This document shows, one piece after another, positions 1 to 11,350 of a DNA stretch of 64,000 nucleotides. Location: the NCBI GenBank assembly GCA_036245805.1, contig BTRK01000006.1, positions 25,700,365-25,764,364 of the forward strand, in the 5' to 3' direction. The stretch is from Pristionchus mayeri. Taxonomy: Eukaryota > Nematoda > Chromadorea > Rhabditida > Neodiplogasteridae. How positions within the stretch are numbered: position 1 is the first letter of the stretch; each line of letters begins with the position of its first letter. The notes under the pieces are model-generated. The model saw only the letters and a program-made list of their open reading frames with translations, was not told the origin of the DNA and searched no databases. A program made the translations under genes and the position numbers.

Positions 1-453
1 TCCTTAGAAGTACGGCGTGATATGGGAGACTTACAGTCAGTGAACATATGCTCGGCAAAGTGCGAAAAATCGAAATAGCCCTAAATGTGCCCACATGTAG
101 TACTCGTCGAGCATAGCTCGGGTACCACATCCGGAGTGTTCTAGATCATTCTCTGGGAAATGGGACACTTATGTCAGAAAATTTAAATTTCTATTTTTTG
201 TCATCTCTTGAAAATTGTCATCTATTGTCACCAGACCTCCTCTAGACCGAGCATGATGCCTCCAAAAATGGCAAATTTCGGAAGCCGTCGACTTTTACGG
301 CGTCTCACATCGTCGAGGATGGAGATATGGAACAAAACTTGAAGGTTTATGTTGAGGGACCATAGGAACTGTCAGAAACCGCACACAGATGCAGGGGTAA
401 AAAAATGTACCAGGCTGTTCAGAAATCTATTCAATTTTTACGCGTCATGCGTG

Positions 454-710
454 TTAAAGTTTCCCAACACCCATGGAAATAATTTGAATTGGTGGGAGTA
501 CCCTGATCACGACAAAACGAGCGAGATAGTGTGTAAAAGGGAGAGAGCGGGCGTGATCAGGCAACTCAGACTCATACTTTGCGGCTCTACGCTAATGCAA
601 ATATTGAATTTCTATTATTTTCATTATTGGAGTTTAACTAATTACAGCTCGTTCTATTACATTGTGAAATAATATAGAAAGGCATTTTCAAGGGTGTTGG
701 GTAACTTTAA
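454..710. mobile_element. TTAA-flanked short inverted-repeat element, family 1 copy A
   Basis: It is bounded by TTAA at both ends (454-457, 707-710) with terminal inverted repeats TTAAAGTTTCCCAACACCC and GGGTGTTGGGTAACTTTAA. Related full copies lie at 5279-5642 and 46314-46565; the latter is alignable along its whole length. A TTAA duplication is the hallmark of piggyBac-type transposition. There is no transposase, so it is non-autonomous. The open frame inside it (349-672) is incidental. Confidence 0.75.
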
Positions 711-791
711 TATCCTACTCTAAACAAGAAAAATGGATGATCACAAATGAAGCGTGAGGGGGCGTCGTGAGTGACTGGTTTGACGACTCAC

Positions 792-1547
792 CAGATGTCT
801 CACTGCATCCAGCACTCCACTTGCTGCAAGACCAGATGAATCCAGTCGATCGAGCAGGAAATTGAGAAGCAGATGGACTGCACTATTGTTAGTTGAGAGG
901 AATGAGTAATAAGATACTTTGATCCTCAGCGAGGAAATCCGAAGGGAGCTTGAGAACAAGAGCGACGAGTCTCTCCAGAGCTCGTTCCTGCTCATCAGTT
1001 GAACCGTAGAGAAGAGATCTACAAATGAAATCGCTACAAAAGGAGAATGCAAACTATCTATATGAGATTCAATTTCGTCGCATACAGACACCTCTTTTGC
1101 AATCTATGATTGTAGCGCGGCAAACTATTGTAATCGACCAGCAAAAATTCTTAATTCAGCAATAGTTTTGCAGAAATGTCGGGATATCATATCACTGGGT
1201 ACAAAATTAAATAATCTTAACAGTTGAACTTTGGCTTTCCGGTTCATTCCACATTTCTATCCTGTTGATTCGTATCCCAATAAAATTCTACCCCCCCCCC
1301 CAACCCAATATTGAATCTCTCCTAGGATATTCTCGCACCATAATATGGGCCAGATATGGAAAAAATATTTGTTCCCGGCCACCTATGCTGACTAGATATC
1401 CGTGATATATACAAGCCATTTTGTCATCAACATATACCTTAGATCTTCCATAGCTTGTGAGAGCGAAAAATTGTGATCCATCAGCTTGACCAGCATTTCC
1501 TGTGCCCACTGCTCATCAGTGAAGTCAAGTTCCGCTGCATTCGCCAT
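792..1547 (-). CDS. MMS19-like protein, 5' exons only (3' end off window)
   Basis: Three exons read on the minus strand: 1547-1438, 1018-918 and 877-792, giving 99 codons with phases 2, 1 and 0 and GT-AG introns of 419 and 40 nt. The 40-nt intron has a CTAAC branch-like motif. The product starts MANAAELDF, has a helix-rich stretch LVKLMDHNFSLSQAMEDL, then ALERLVALVLKLPSDFLAED and LNFLLDRLDSSGLAASGVLD. The order 'short helix, R/L-rich HEAT helix, L-x-E-D, FxxDRL, VLxxVxxL' is what I know from the N-terminus of MMS19, the HEAT-repeat adaptor that delivers Fe-S clusters to nuclear proteins through the CIA complex. Only about a tenth of a normal MMS19 is present; a GTGAGT donor at 791 shows that it continues to the left. 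The start is the first ATG of an open frame whose upstream sequence is not protein-like. Another HEAT-repeat protein is the alternative. Confidence 0.6.
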
Positions 1548-1792
1548 CTTGCGCGCGCACAAAGTGTCCACTTGCAAGCACTTGCAAAACACTTGTAAGA
1601 CCATGGTCGACCATGCGCTTACTTGTAGTTTGTAGTCCACAAGATGTGTGTATTGGGTCATGATTTTTACAATTGTTTTGATACATTATAACATTATCTT
1701 AAATACTTCATTTTATTTTTTAATAAAATAATATCTTAGAAATAAAAAAATAACAATATCATAATTCGAATTTCAGGCACTAGGTCGGATGA

Positions 1793-1852
1793 GAACTATG
1801 AAGTCATGCCGCCTTTGATAAATATATCAAAGGCGGCATGACGTCATAGTTC
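1793..1852. repeat. 28-bp hairpin between the RNase H and MMS19-like genes
   Basis: Arms 1793-1820 and 1825-1852 pair with one mismatch and a 4-nt loop (core ATGCCGCCTTTGATA). It lies in the 578 nt between the RNase H stop and the MMS19-like ATG. It may be the fossil of a tiny palindromic element or an RNA hairpin; no TTTT run follows it. Confidence 0.7.
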
Positions 1853-1960
1853 GGCACTGATATAGAAGCCCCGACCACCCGCAAATGATCTTTCCCCAGG
1901 TGAATAGTTTATCCCCGGACTGTTCTATAAGCCCAGATCGGGTTGCAGGTAGATATTAGG
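1853..1960 (+). repeat. partial copy of the repeat found at 42092-42440
   Basis: The text GGCACTGATATAGAAGCC and the following ~95 nt (CCCGACCACCCGCAAA, then CCCCGGACTGTTCTATAAGC) match 42092-42205 with scattered differences. Only the left half of the element is here. Confidence 0.6.
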
Positions 1961-2125
1961 CTGATGCTGTAACTAATAGTCATAGTCTACATATTATGAG
2001 ATATGTAATTACATTAGATATGTAATTCTTCGTGGTACTTATACCGATTAGCAGATCATTTAATTGTCCGAATCTCCACTTTATCATGTTATGACTTCTC
2101 AGTCAGTACTTTATCAGTATCTCAA

Positions 2126-3259
2126 TCATCGCCTTCCGTTTCTTCTCGTGCTTCTCGTGCTCCTCTGACTCTGCCGTTGGCTCCGTTGTGTATTCTCCCT
2201 CACACTCCTCCGCATGCTTCTCACACTTCGAGATGGTCGACTGCTCTCTCCTCTCACTCCCGCCATCACTTCTGCTCTCAAATTCTTCCTGTTCCTACTT
2301 CTACTTCGCGATCGAGAGCGAGATCGATTTGGATCGGGAGGAGGCACCTGTATTCTCCCTTTCCATCCAGTCTACATTCTAAGGTACCTTGGATGGATCG
2401 GACACTTTGGGAGGACTCTTTCTGTCTCTCATATTTCCATTGATGGTAGCAGATCTGCTTCTTCCCTCTCTGCTTCTGCTTCTAGTTCTCTCTCCCTTCC
2501 TTCCATCTGGAGTCGCACTCCTTCTCCTCAGTCGGATTGCATCTCTCGCCAGTCGATCGGCCATCTCGTTCCCTCTCTCTCCATCGTGTCCATACACGTG
2601 CTCGAATCTCACCGATGGGAATCTCAACCACTACGGTCCAATCACCCCCCCCCCTCTCTTTCTCTCTCAACAGTACCTTTCCGCGAGTCTTCTCAGATCG
2701 GCGTACAATCCTGCGAAACGGCCATAGTTGCCATTGTTCATGGCGTCGATGACTCCGATGTAGTCAGTTCGTATCACGACAGGTTGTCCTCTTTACCAGA
2801 GTACGGTATAGCATCAATCCCTTCTTTCTCACTTGAATTCCTTCCACTCCAAAATGCTAGCCAGTGCAGTCTGTGCTGCCATTATTTCAGCGATTCCAGA
2901 GTTATGTTCTGGTCCTGCGAGTGATATTCATGTCTTCCCTTCCCCCCCCTTCCTCACTCACCAGCCAGGGCTCTGCTTATGTTGAGTGGATGGCCATCAC
3001 CGAAGAATACTCCCATTCCAGATGCGCGTCCCTTCAATTCCAACCTCCCCCCATTCAATCACTTCCAACTAACATCGACACAAGAGGCATCCGTGTATGC
3101 CACGATTGGGGCGTTTGGTGAGAAGTGAGTAGAGGGGGCGAGCGAAGGGGTACAGTGAGATGCGGGAGGCAGTGAGTCACTTCTCTGCAGTTGTGCAGAG
3201 CGGATCACGCAACGACGAGTCATGTCCCTCCCTCGTCGAGTCGGAGAAGGAGAGAACAT
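2126..3259 (-). CDS. RNase H1-like ribonuclease with Arg/Ser-rich C-terminal tail
   Basis: Six exons: 3259-3074, 3031-2962, 2914-2833, 2790-2677, 2622-2388 and 2347-2126 (302 residues). Introns are 40-54 nt, all GT-AG, and every phase closes. The fold would cut the RNA strand of RNA-DNA hybrids. Catalytic positions visible: D57 in VAYTDASC, E95 in NSGIAEIMAAQ, D122 in VVIRTDYIG, and H163 with D173 in HVYGHDGERGNEMADRLA, so the D-E-D-D set is complete. The hallmark GVFFGDGHPLN follows motif 1. Residues ~180-302 are Arg/Ser-rich (RSRSRSRSR runs), unlike ordinary RNase H1, which ends near the last Asp. The first ~50 residues are basic/Ser-rich and could be a mitochondrial presequence; no hybrid-binding domain is seen. 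The ATG is 12 nt after a pyrimidine-rich CAG acceptor at 3272-3274, which suggests cis- or trans-splicing. The RNase H of a retroelement is the alternative, but the multi-intron structure argues for a host gene. Confidence 0.8.
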
Positions 3260-3271
3260 CCAGGAACGAGA

Positions 3272-3310
3272 CTGATCAAGGGAGAGGGATTAGGGAGAGA
3301 GAGAAGGCAG
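3272..3310 (-). promoter_or_regulatory. candidate spliced-leader acceptor for the RNase H gene
   Basis: On the minus strand a long CT-rich tract ends in TTGATCAG, 12 nt before the ATG at 3259. It reads as a 3' splice site with no convincing upstream coding exon, so it is a candidate trans-splice site. This is inference; a 5' UTR intron is equally possible. Confidence 0.4.
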
Positions 3311-4223
3311 ATATACGGAAGGAAATCCCACATTGGAAATGGGATCGGAACTGGCCATTCGAGACCCTTTAGCATTCGCACAATTTGTAGATGTTGTGGG
3401 CAGTTCAACTGTATATCAGATTGGTGTTATCACTCCATTTAGCGGGCAATCGACTCTCACCCATCGATCTGGATACTGCAGGAGTCCGAAGAATTGAGGT
3501 GAACTGATAAAGATTTTCAGAGTTATTGAAAGAAAAGAAAGTCACCTCACCTGCTTTGACATTTCAGAAGTTACTAGTTGCGATGTGTGAGAATGTTCAC
3601 CTGAAAAAATTCAATTCGAAAAAATCACCATCCGTAGGGCTAATGTACTAAATGTATTCGGATCAGTCGGAATATCGGAAAGAGAAAAAAGTGAGAAGCG
3701 GACCTGCAGTGAACTAAGATCATGAACCAGTAGGAAGAACTTACTTACCAGTCTATGAAATGTCAGTTTGAGTAATGAGTAGACCATAAGGTGGTTAGTA
3801 AATCATTGAATGAATAAAAGAGGAGAAGGTGAAGGCACCGCCCGCAATGGAGGGAGGGAAAGAGAATGGGGAGAGAAGTGGAGTGGAGAGAAGAGTAATC
3901 AATTACAGCCCCCTCTCTCAATAACCAATGCTATTTCTCTAGCTAAAAATATTTACATATTTTAAACACGTCGATTACGGAACAGTTTTGCATAACATTT
4001 ATACGAACATGTCCAACTTCAACGGAAACGGTTAATTAATATAGATCAGAAGATTGGATGGAACTGTTATCATAAATACACTTACAGCAAATACAAAGAG
4101 TAAGAAAATCGGTTTGACATAGATGTCCGTTTAGATGTAATAGATAGATTTAACGATAGATAGATGTGATGTAATAGATAGACATAGATGTAACGGAAAC
4201 TAATAAAGATGGTGAATGCTCTA
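3311..4223. other. intergenic stretch between lsm-5 and RNase H
   Basis: No exon-like frame was found. It contains a purine-rich tract (3820-3900) and short TAGATAGA-type repeats (4120-4195). It should hold the lsm-5 3' UTR and the RNase H 5' region. Confidence 0.5.
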
Positions 4224-7200
4224 TCACACCTCGGGCCCTTCTCCTCCTGGAACTAGCATAGTGATGTGATTGCCATTGAGGAGAATCGTGTCGAGCTTAG
4301 TAACCTGAACAAAACACATATTTTCATAGTAAGTACTGTGAGAATAGAATGTGTAACAAGTTGGTGTGCCGTGGTGCACATTGGAATCAGCAGAACGGAA
4401 CGGAACGTTAAAATGATACGGTAGTTATTTGTCACGCTGTGCCTCACGCGGGGTCAAGGCACAGCGTGACAAACAGCTACCGTATCGGAACTTTCCTAGA
4501 AGCCTACCAAGCCCCACCCCCCTGGGGGCGTTGTAGTGTACCTAGCCTTAAGCAACCTAAATCCGAGCCTAAGCAGTCTAAGCAAAACTCTAAGCAACAT
4601 TATCATAATCTTAAACAGTCTAAGTCAGGCACTAAGCAACTTTATAATGAAAAGACGACAGAGGGGGCGGGGCTTGGTAGGCTTCTAGGAAAGTGCCACC
4701 GTATCATTTTAACGTTCCGTTCCGTTCTGCTGATTCCAATGTGCACCACGACACACCAACTTGCTACGCATTATATTCTTACACATGGCCCCCGGAGCAT
4801 CGTCATTAGGACAATGAAGAAACAGACTTGAAATGCACGCGGCGCATGGCTGTTTCCCGGGCTCCCGATTTATTCAAACCACCAATATTTATTCTATTTT
4901 TCAGTGAGAGGGTTACTTAACGGTTGGATCGCGTCGCTAAATTGAAGGGGCAGTCCTCGTTCCGCAGACGGAGAGCGCGCTCACATAAATAGCCTGGCGA
5001 GAGCGCGCGCTCTAACTTCACCGGGGTAGAGTGAGGGAGGGCAGACTAGCGCGTTGCGTGCGTTCCAAATCTGCCTTAACGAGCCGTGCATATAGAAAGC
5101 AAAAACGTCCGGGAGCTATCCTGAAACTTTACTCTTCGCACCGCGCGTAACGTAACATCACGGCGGGTAGAATTCTGAGTGACACCCCGACCGCTTGGCA
5201 AAAATTTTATGTCACGCAGTTAGGTGCTTCCCGATACTCAGTTTCAATTCAAACCGTCAATACTTGCCTTAAAGTTACCCAACACCCTTAAAAATGGCAT
5301 ATATTATTATTCCTGAAACTGATAGTGCAACCCAGATCAAGAACGATTTTGCGGGAGGGTTTGAAACGTGAATATTTTGTGTGCGGTAATTAGCGTTCAC
5401 AAGCCCGGTTCTATACCAAATTCATAATCGCTTCTCCCCCGGTTGTAGAAATATATGTTTCAACAACAAAAACTTCAATATTAAGCCCACATAATCGATT
5501 AAACAATATTTTTAAAAAACCGCGCGTAAATCCGTTAGCGCTTTGAAAAATTACGGTACTTAGTTCTTGGTCGTGGAATTCGCGGTAAGATATTTTCAGG
5601 GCGCCAGTTTAAAAAATTTGCACGGGTGTTGGGTAACTTTAAGGTTCAAAATTTGAATGCCTGATATTTATATTCGCGGGGTTTTTGGGCTATTTTTTGT
5701 GGTAAAGTTCAATTTTATGAATTTTTCGGACTATTGTACATTCCTCCCTACGTGATTAATTTATTTATATGAGCCGAACCGGTAGTCCCTCTAATTGTTT
5801 GATACAATTTTCACCTTAAATCGGTTCGGGCACCTTAAATCGCCACCTTGCGAAAGTATTCCGAGCCGCTCCATGTAAGTAACGAGGCAGCTTCGCAAAA
5901 GTACTTAATTTTTCGCGAAGCTGCGGCGTTACTTACATCAAGCGGCGCCGCAACTTTCACGAAGCTGCGAATACTTTTGCGAGGTGGCGATGGTGGCGCG
6001 CATCCTCCGTTGGAAAACCGGAAATACTGATTCGAGGCTAATAGCAAATAGTATTTTCAGCGGGGACTGCGTTCTCAGAGAAGAGAAGATGACATCAACT
6101 CTATTTTGCCGCACCGCGTTAACCTCATTGAAATGATGTCTTTTTTTACGTTCTTAATATTGGTTGAAAGCCACCCATTCATGGGTTATCTGTGAAGAAC
6201 TATGAAGTGCCGCTTCTTTACGACAGATTGGAGGTCTCCCTTTTGTCCCTCTGCTAGACGGAGACCAATGTCGAATTAACGTTGCGTTGTTTTTTTATTG
6301 TACACTTCGCATATTTTGATTTCACATGCATAAATATCGGTTTTAACCTCTAATAGTTCGATTAACACAAGTGTAATCAACAACGCAGGGGGAAATGCCG
6401 GCCCTTGAAAGAAAAATATTTACTTCATTTAGCAAAAATGGGAGGAGCTTGGTCAAAAAAATTGTGACGTTTAACAAAATGGGCGGAGCCAAGCCTTACA
6501 AATTTTCGCCAAGGGTTTTGCCCCCGACTCGGGATTTTACTCGCCGTGGTAACGTGACAATCAGGCAATAATAAGGCATTTCAAGTTGACAATCAGGTTT
6601 CTCAGGCAATTCTGACTGTACTTTTTTGATAGCGCGCGCCTTTTTCTTGATGCCTGCGGACGTTTTCATTTTCCTTATGTATTTTCTCCGGGGGGCGTGC
6701 TCACAGTAATAGAAAAAATACTAGCTCTTTTTCATAAGATTTGGACCATAGGAGGGCAGGATTGGAGGCGAGGGGGGGGGGGCGGTGGGCAAATGCATTT
6801 CCCTGCTGAGCCAGAATTCGAAACAGGTGGGGTCGTGAAGCTGGCTTCAATTCTGCCCACCAATGTTTAAGATATCGTGAAAAAAAGATAACAATCATAT
6901 GCTAACCTTTTTTCCATCAGGAGTATTCTCGAACTCGACCACATCTTCCAATACCATGTTCACGTAATCATCGAAACCAGAGAGAGTTCCTACTATTTCC
7001 TTGTCGTCTGCAAGTCAAACAATGTGATCCAATGAGCGTAGAACCACTCGACGAAATACGTGACCTTATCCGACGGACGCGGCACATTGTGTGCAATTAG
7101 CAGCGTCCATCGGAAACGGGTCGCACTACGAAACAACTATATATCACGCCTCTCACGAGAGAATCGAGTTGATCCAGGGAATGGGAGGAAAATCGTCAAA

Positions 7201-10200
7201 TGGGTTATTACAGGTTTTGGCCATCCCAAGGCATGCCTAGGTGGCCCCCAAAGTCTCATTTTGCATACCTCATTTTGGAGCTCCCTATATGACTATCTGA
7301 GAGAACTGAGCAGAGGCCGTACAGTGAAAAATAAAGTGGCTTTTTAAAGATCCCCCTAGGGGTAGCTTTTCACGTAGAGTTCGAAAATCGGCCATAGGAA
7401 GCCGTATCTCTGACCCCTCATTTCGTGTTATGCGCTGAAGTTGGGAGGTCGGTTGTTGCATCTTTTGAACGGCGCTTCCAAACCCCATAAATGTATGGTA
7501 ATCTTGGAAGATCTCGACGAGATATGCATTTTCACTGTTGAAAGTGAAGGGCTAGCTCATCTTTGAAAAAAGTTGTGACCGTTTGAAATCAAAAATTCGT
7601 ATAAAAATTGCAGTCCTGAAAATTTTTTGGGGGCAGTCTTTTTTAATTATGCGAATTAAAACCGCCGTGAAAAAGTACAACTAATGAAAAAATTTCAGCG
7701 AAAAATGATGTTGCAGAAGCTCGAAATTTGTAAATTACACACTACTATAAACTTGGAATGGACAGGAATGGTTCCAGAAACAAATTATTATTAATTATAA
7801 TATCACATATGTTTTATATTTCAGATATGTTAACTGTATTACCTTTGGTTGTTGTCAAAACAAAGGCCAAACGTGTACCACAGGCTCAAATCAAATTGAA
7901 ACACTGTCAATCGAGCTGATGTTCACTTAGATACGATTTCAACTGCTCAAAATGTTTCAAATATATTAAAAATAAACTAGAAACATCAATGACTCTCAAT
8001 GAGAGTGAATGCCATGTTTTGCTGTTGAATGTTGTTGATTTGGAATATCGGGAAATCTGCACTGTGGCATATTGCGAGAACCAGGAAACATCGTAGGGGA
8101 ACGAGTTTTTCGCTGAAATTTTTGCACTAGGGGTACTTTTTCATGGCAGTTTTAATGCGCCTAATTAAAAAACGACAGCCCCCAAAAAACTTTTCAGGAA
8201 GGCAATTTTTATACGAATTTTTGATTTCATACGGCCACAATTTTTTTCAAAGATGAGCTAGCCTTTCACTTTCAATAGTGAAAATGCTTATCTCTTCGAG
8301 ATCTTTCAGAATTACCATTCATTTATGGGGTTTAGAAGTGTTCAAAAGATACAAAACCCGACCTCCCAAGTTCAGCGCATAACACGAAATGAGGGGTCGG
8401 AGATACGGCTTCCTAAGGTCGATTTTCGAACTCTACGTGAAAAGCTACCCCTACGGGGATCTTTAAAAAGCCACTTTATTTTTCACTGTACGGCTCATAG
8501 GTAGATTTGCTCAATTCTCTCAGATAGTCACTCATATACACCGGGTCGGCTCTCGGCTGCTCCCACTTTGACAGCGATTTTCACGATTATAGTGCTAGAT
8601 GGATGAAAATTGCTCTTTGAGGGACCCCTCTCATTTTTTGAACTCTACCGATGCATATAGACCAAGTTCTCTAAACTTGAGTTTTAGCCGTTGTACATTC
8701 AAAGGGAAATTTCTCAAAATTTCTCAGTGTAGGTAAAATAGCAGCTCAAATTTTCACATTGTGTGTAGCTCAACGAGAGCTTTCCAATGAGTGATTTGTG
8801 CAGCAAGGGCCGTGTGTGTCGCACTTGGAGGAAGTGCGCGGCCACTGCCGACTTTTCACACTTCGCTCTCGATGCACACCACGTTTTTCGCAAGCCTTCT
8901 TTATTGATTTTTTTACCTTTTAAAGTTGATGAAAATATGCTTTTTCCTGCATGAGTTCTTGATAGTGTATGCGACTACCCTATATTGGCCCTATATCTTA
9001 TCACGATGATGGAATAGTCGAAGTATAGCGCTTCGTAAATAGTGCTAATTTTTCGACTTTCATGGCTTGTCGTCATTGGCTGAGGCGATGCTGTCTAATG
9101 TGACATACACCAGGTTACTCCACATCTTCTTAGCTACCGCTCAGTGTATATCATGTCCCGTTTTAGTCGTCGGGAAGTAGCGAAAACTTTATTTTTATGG
9201 ATCGTACTCGCTGAAATCTAAGATTTTTATACTGTGCTTGTTCCATTGGAGATGCCGTCTGATGTGGCATATGGTGAGGCACTCTACAGATTCTTAGCTA
9301 TCATTGGGTGTATGGTATGTCATGTTTTACTCGTCGGGAAGTACCGAAAACTTTCTTTGAATGGGTCGTTATTCTCTCCTGTATCCCTACTTCATAAAAT
9401 ATTATGTTTCCTATAACAACTGTCCGGAGCAAGCACGATTTACATAAAAGTCGTTTGTGAACGTCAAGAACCTCAAAAAACTAGAAAACTATTTAAAAAA
9501 TAAATAAATAAGAAAAATCTGACCTAACATTACGCAAGAGGTCATGAAATTATACTGTAGAAACTCGTTCTAACGATGGAATGGTTAAGACGCTGTATTT
9601 TAATTGTTTTGAATATTTTAAACATTATTTTTGTCGTAAAGGAATCAGTAGTGCCGATTCCATAGGTTCAATACATTGGAAACTATATTTACAGATTTAA
9701 AACAATACCCATTGCCCTTGCTAGATTTGTGCCTTAAAGTTCGGTCCTCGAAAGAGAGTTATGTCCTTTTTACGGTTTGCGATCATTTGATCTATTATTT
9801 CAACAGCATAATTGCGAGAAAACTCATTTCATTCCATTTTCCACCGCACTTTTTGGCGCGATCGATATGAAATGATCCGTTTTCTCTCAATTATGCTGTT
9901 GAAATAATAGATCAAATGATCGCAAACCGTAAAAAGGACATAACTCTCTTTCGAGGACTGAACTTAAAGAGGCACAAATCACTCATTGGAAAGCTCTCCG
10001 TGAGCTACACACACTGTAAAAATTTGAGCTGCTATTTTACCTACACTTTTGAGAAATCTCCCTTTGAATGTACAACGGCTAAAACTCAAATTTAGATAAT
10101 CTTGTCTATCACGGCAATATTTTCACCAACACACCTGAAAAAAATGGTCCGCTAAAATGAACGTAAGTACTGTAGCACGGTGCAATGTTTTTCCTGAGGT

Positions 10201-10986
10201 ACGGTATATTTTTAAAAATTAATGCCTGAAAATGGTACTTTTCAAATTCTCAGGCAACTTTAGCTATACTGTTTTCGGTTTATTATATTGATTTATTCGT
10301 AAATTATCATTTAATCACTAATTAATGTTAAGTTGCCATTTTCTGCCTTCCAGAACATCATCTAGCCATCAATTAACGAAGGGCGTCTTCTATTCTAGCG
10401 AATATGGAATATGCAGCCTAGTCACTAAACACATAAATGATGTACTTTCAATGCTTAGTAAATCTTTCTGTGGTTATTTTGATCTGAAAAGCGACCATTT
10501 CTCTTAACGAGGTGTTGGAAAAAATATATACATCGGTAGGGCTCAAAAATTGAGAAGTTTCCCTCAGAGAGCAATTTTCATCCATCTAGCACTTGAATCG
10601 TGAAAATAGCTGTCAAAGTGGGAGCAGCCGAGAGCCGACCCGATGTAGGGAGCTCCAAAATGAGGTACGTAAATTGAGAGTTTGGGGGTCACTTAGGCAT
10701 GCCTTGGGATGACCAAAACCGGTAATAACCCATTTGACGATTTTCCCCCCATTCCCCAGATCTGGCCAGATCTAGCTAGAATAGCGATTCTAGCTCGATT
10801 CTCACGTGAGAGGCGTGATATTTATATAAATTATACAATATGATGCAATTACTGCCTTTCAACTTGTCAGAAACTGCTTAACAATATGATCTCACTCTTC
10901 ATGATGACCCAGATTCGGGATCCGATGCACTTATCAACCAATTCGAGGGGGAGAAGGGTAGACGGATTAACAGAGGTAGACGTCAT
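4224..10986 (-). CDS. lsm-5: U6 snRNA-associated Sm-like protein LSm5
   Basis: Exons 10986-10896, 7007-6907 and 4304-4224 give 90 residues, the usual LSm5 length; phases 1, 0 and stop all agree. The protein reads [20 protein letters not shown] at the Sm1 start, then [20 protein letters not shown] and [20 protein letters not shown], which includes the Sm2 motif ([11 protein letters not shown]). It ends GGEGPEV like the human protein. LSm5 is a subunit of the LSm1-7 ring (cytoplasmic mRNA decapping) and the LSm2-8 ring (binds the U6 3' oligo-U tail in the nucleus). The minus strand reads TTTCCAG directly against the ATG, a classic nematode trans-splice acceptor. Two introns of 3,888 and 2,602 nt are filled with inverted-repeat elements, yet the coding exons are clean. 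I am very sure of this call. Confidence 0.95.
4339..4794. mobile_element. foldback element in the lsm-5 last intron/3' exon border
   Basis: Left arm 4339-4425 (AGAATGTGTAACAAGTTGG, then CGGAACGTTAAAATGATACG) is repeated inverted at 4695-4794. A second inverted pair (CTAGAAGCCTACCAAGCCCC and its complement) lies inside at ~4495 and ~4672. A hairpin around 4428-4474 (GTCACGCTGTGCCT) sits between. No protein is encoded. Confidence 0.7.
5279..5642. mobile_element. TTAA-flanked inverted-repeat element, family 1 copy B
   Basis: TTAA at 5279-5282 and 5639-5642 flank AGTTACCCAACACCC and its complement. The interior differs from copies at 454 and 46314, so only the ends define the family. It lies in lsm-5 intron 2. 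Confidence 0.7.
5841..5989. repeat. palindromic repeat with nested inverted arms
   Basis: CGCCACCTTGCGAAAGTATT at the left is mirrored by AATACTTTTGCGAGGTGGCG at the right. The motif GCAGCTTCGC/GCGAAGCTGC recurs three times between them in alternating orientation. It is in lsm-5 intron 2. Confidence 0.65.
7322..8492. mobile_element. nested foldback with arms of ~250 bp
   Basis: AGTGAAAAATAAAGTGGCTT at 7322 is mirrored at 8492. The arms remain alignable through GAAGCCGTATCTCTGACCCC and past TTGGGAGGTCGG. The centre, near 7900, contains AT-rich unique sequence. Confidence 0.7.
9735..9966. repeat. ~85-bp-arm hairpin
   Basis: TCCTCGAAAGAGAGTTATGT through CATAATTGCGAGAAAACTC is almost perfectly mirrored after a ~50-nt spacer. 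It is nested in the 7141-10821 element. Confidence 0.7.
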
Positions 10987-10995
10987 CTGGAAAGA
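10987..10995 (-). promoter_or_regulatory. trans-splice-type 3' splice site abutting the lsm-5 ATG
   Basis: The minus strand reads CTTTCCAG immediately followed by ATG at 10986. There is no room for a 5' UTR, the usual arrangement for SL1/SL2-spliced nematode mRNAs. Confidence 0.6.
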
Positions 10996-11350
10996 TATTC
11001 TGAACACATCATATACTTAGAATACATACTTTAAAATGAACACTGCAATAGTAAAACAATTTCCTGGAAGATTGAACGATAAAACTATTATTTTTGTTGA
11101 ACTATATCATATAGTTTTTTTTAATTGGGAGTAGGGACCACCATCTGAAAATTTAAAAGCTTAAAACCGGGAAAAGGATGTCCAAAGACCGCGATACATA
11201 GGTAGGGAGGGCAGGCGGGTTTCTTCAAAATGCTTCTAAAATAAAATACGCATAGAATCCGATGATTTATGAGCTGCCGATATGATTTCGACAACAAGAA
11301 ATTAAAATTTTGCGAAATAACTCAATTAAGGGAATTTACTAAATTAACGC

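Larger units (their letters stand above)
7141..10821. mobile_element. ATATCACGCC-family foldback element, expanded copy (lsm-5 intron 1)
   Basis: It starts ATATCACGCCTCTCACGAGA and ends with the complement (CTCACGTGAGAGGCGTGATAT). Shared internal marks are TCATTTTGGAGCTCCCTA near 7270, its inverse near 10650, and a CAATGAGTGATTTGTG arm. This copy is 3.7 kb rather than ~1 kb because other palindromes sit inside: 7322-8492 and 9735-9966. It makes up nearly all of lsm-5 intron 1. No transposase was seen. Confidence 0.75.

Noticed and set aside
349..672. 107-codon plus-strand frame, with a relative at 46333-46527
   Set aside because: It lies largely within a TTAA-flanked non-autonomous element; the protein has no domain and the frame is not preserved in the 5279 copy.
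741..1091. Single 116-codon minus-strand exon
   Set aside because: Splitting it at the 40-nt intron 878-917 and the donor at 791 gives a different, more protein-like frame on the right and a family match.
2177..2924. Plus-strand Ser/Leu-rich open frames
   Set aside because: They are antisense shadows of the RNase H exons on the minus strand, whose splice phases and catalytic motifs are coherent.
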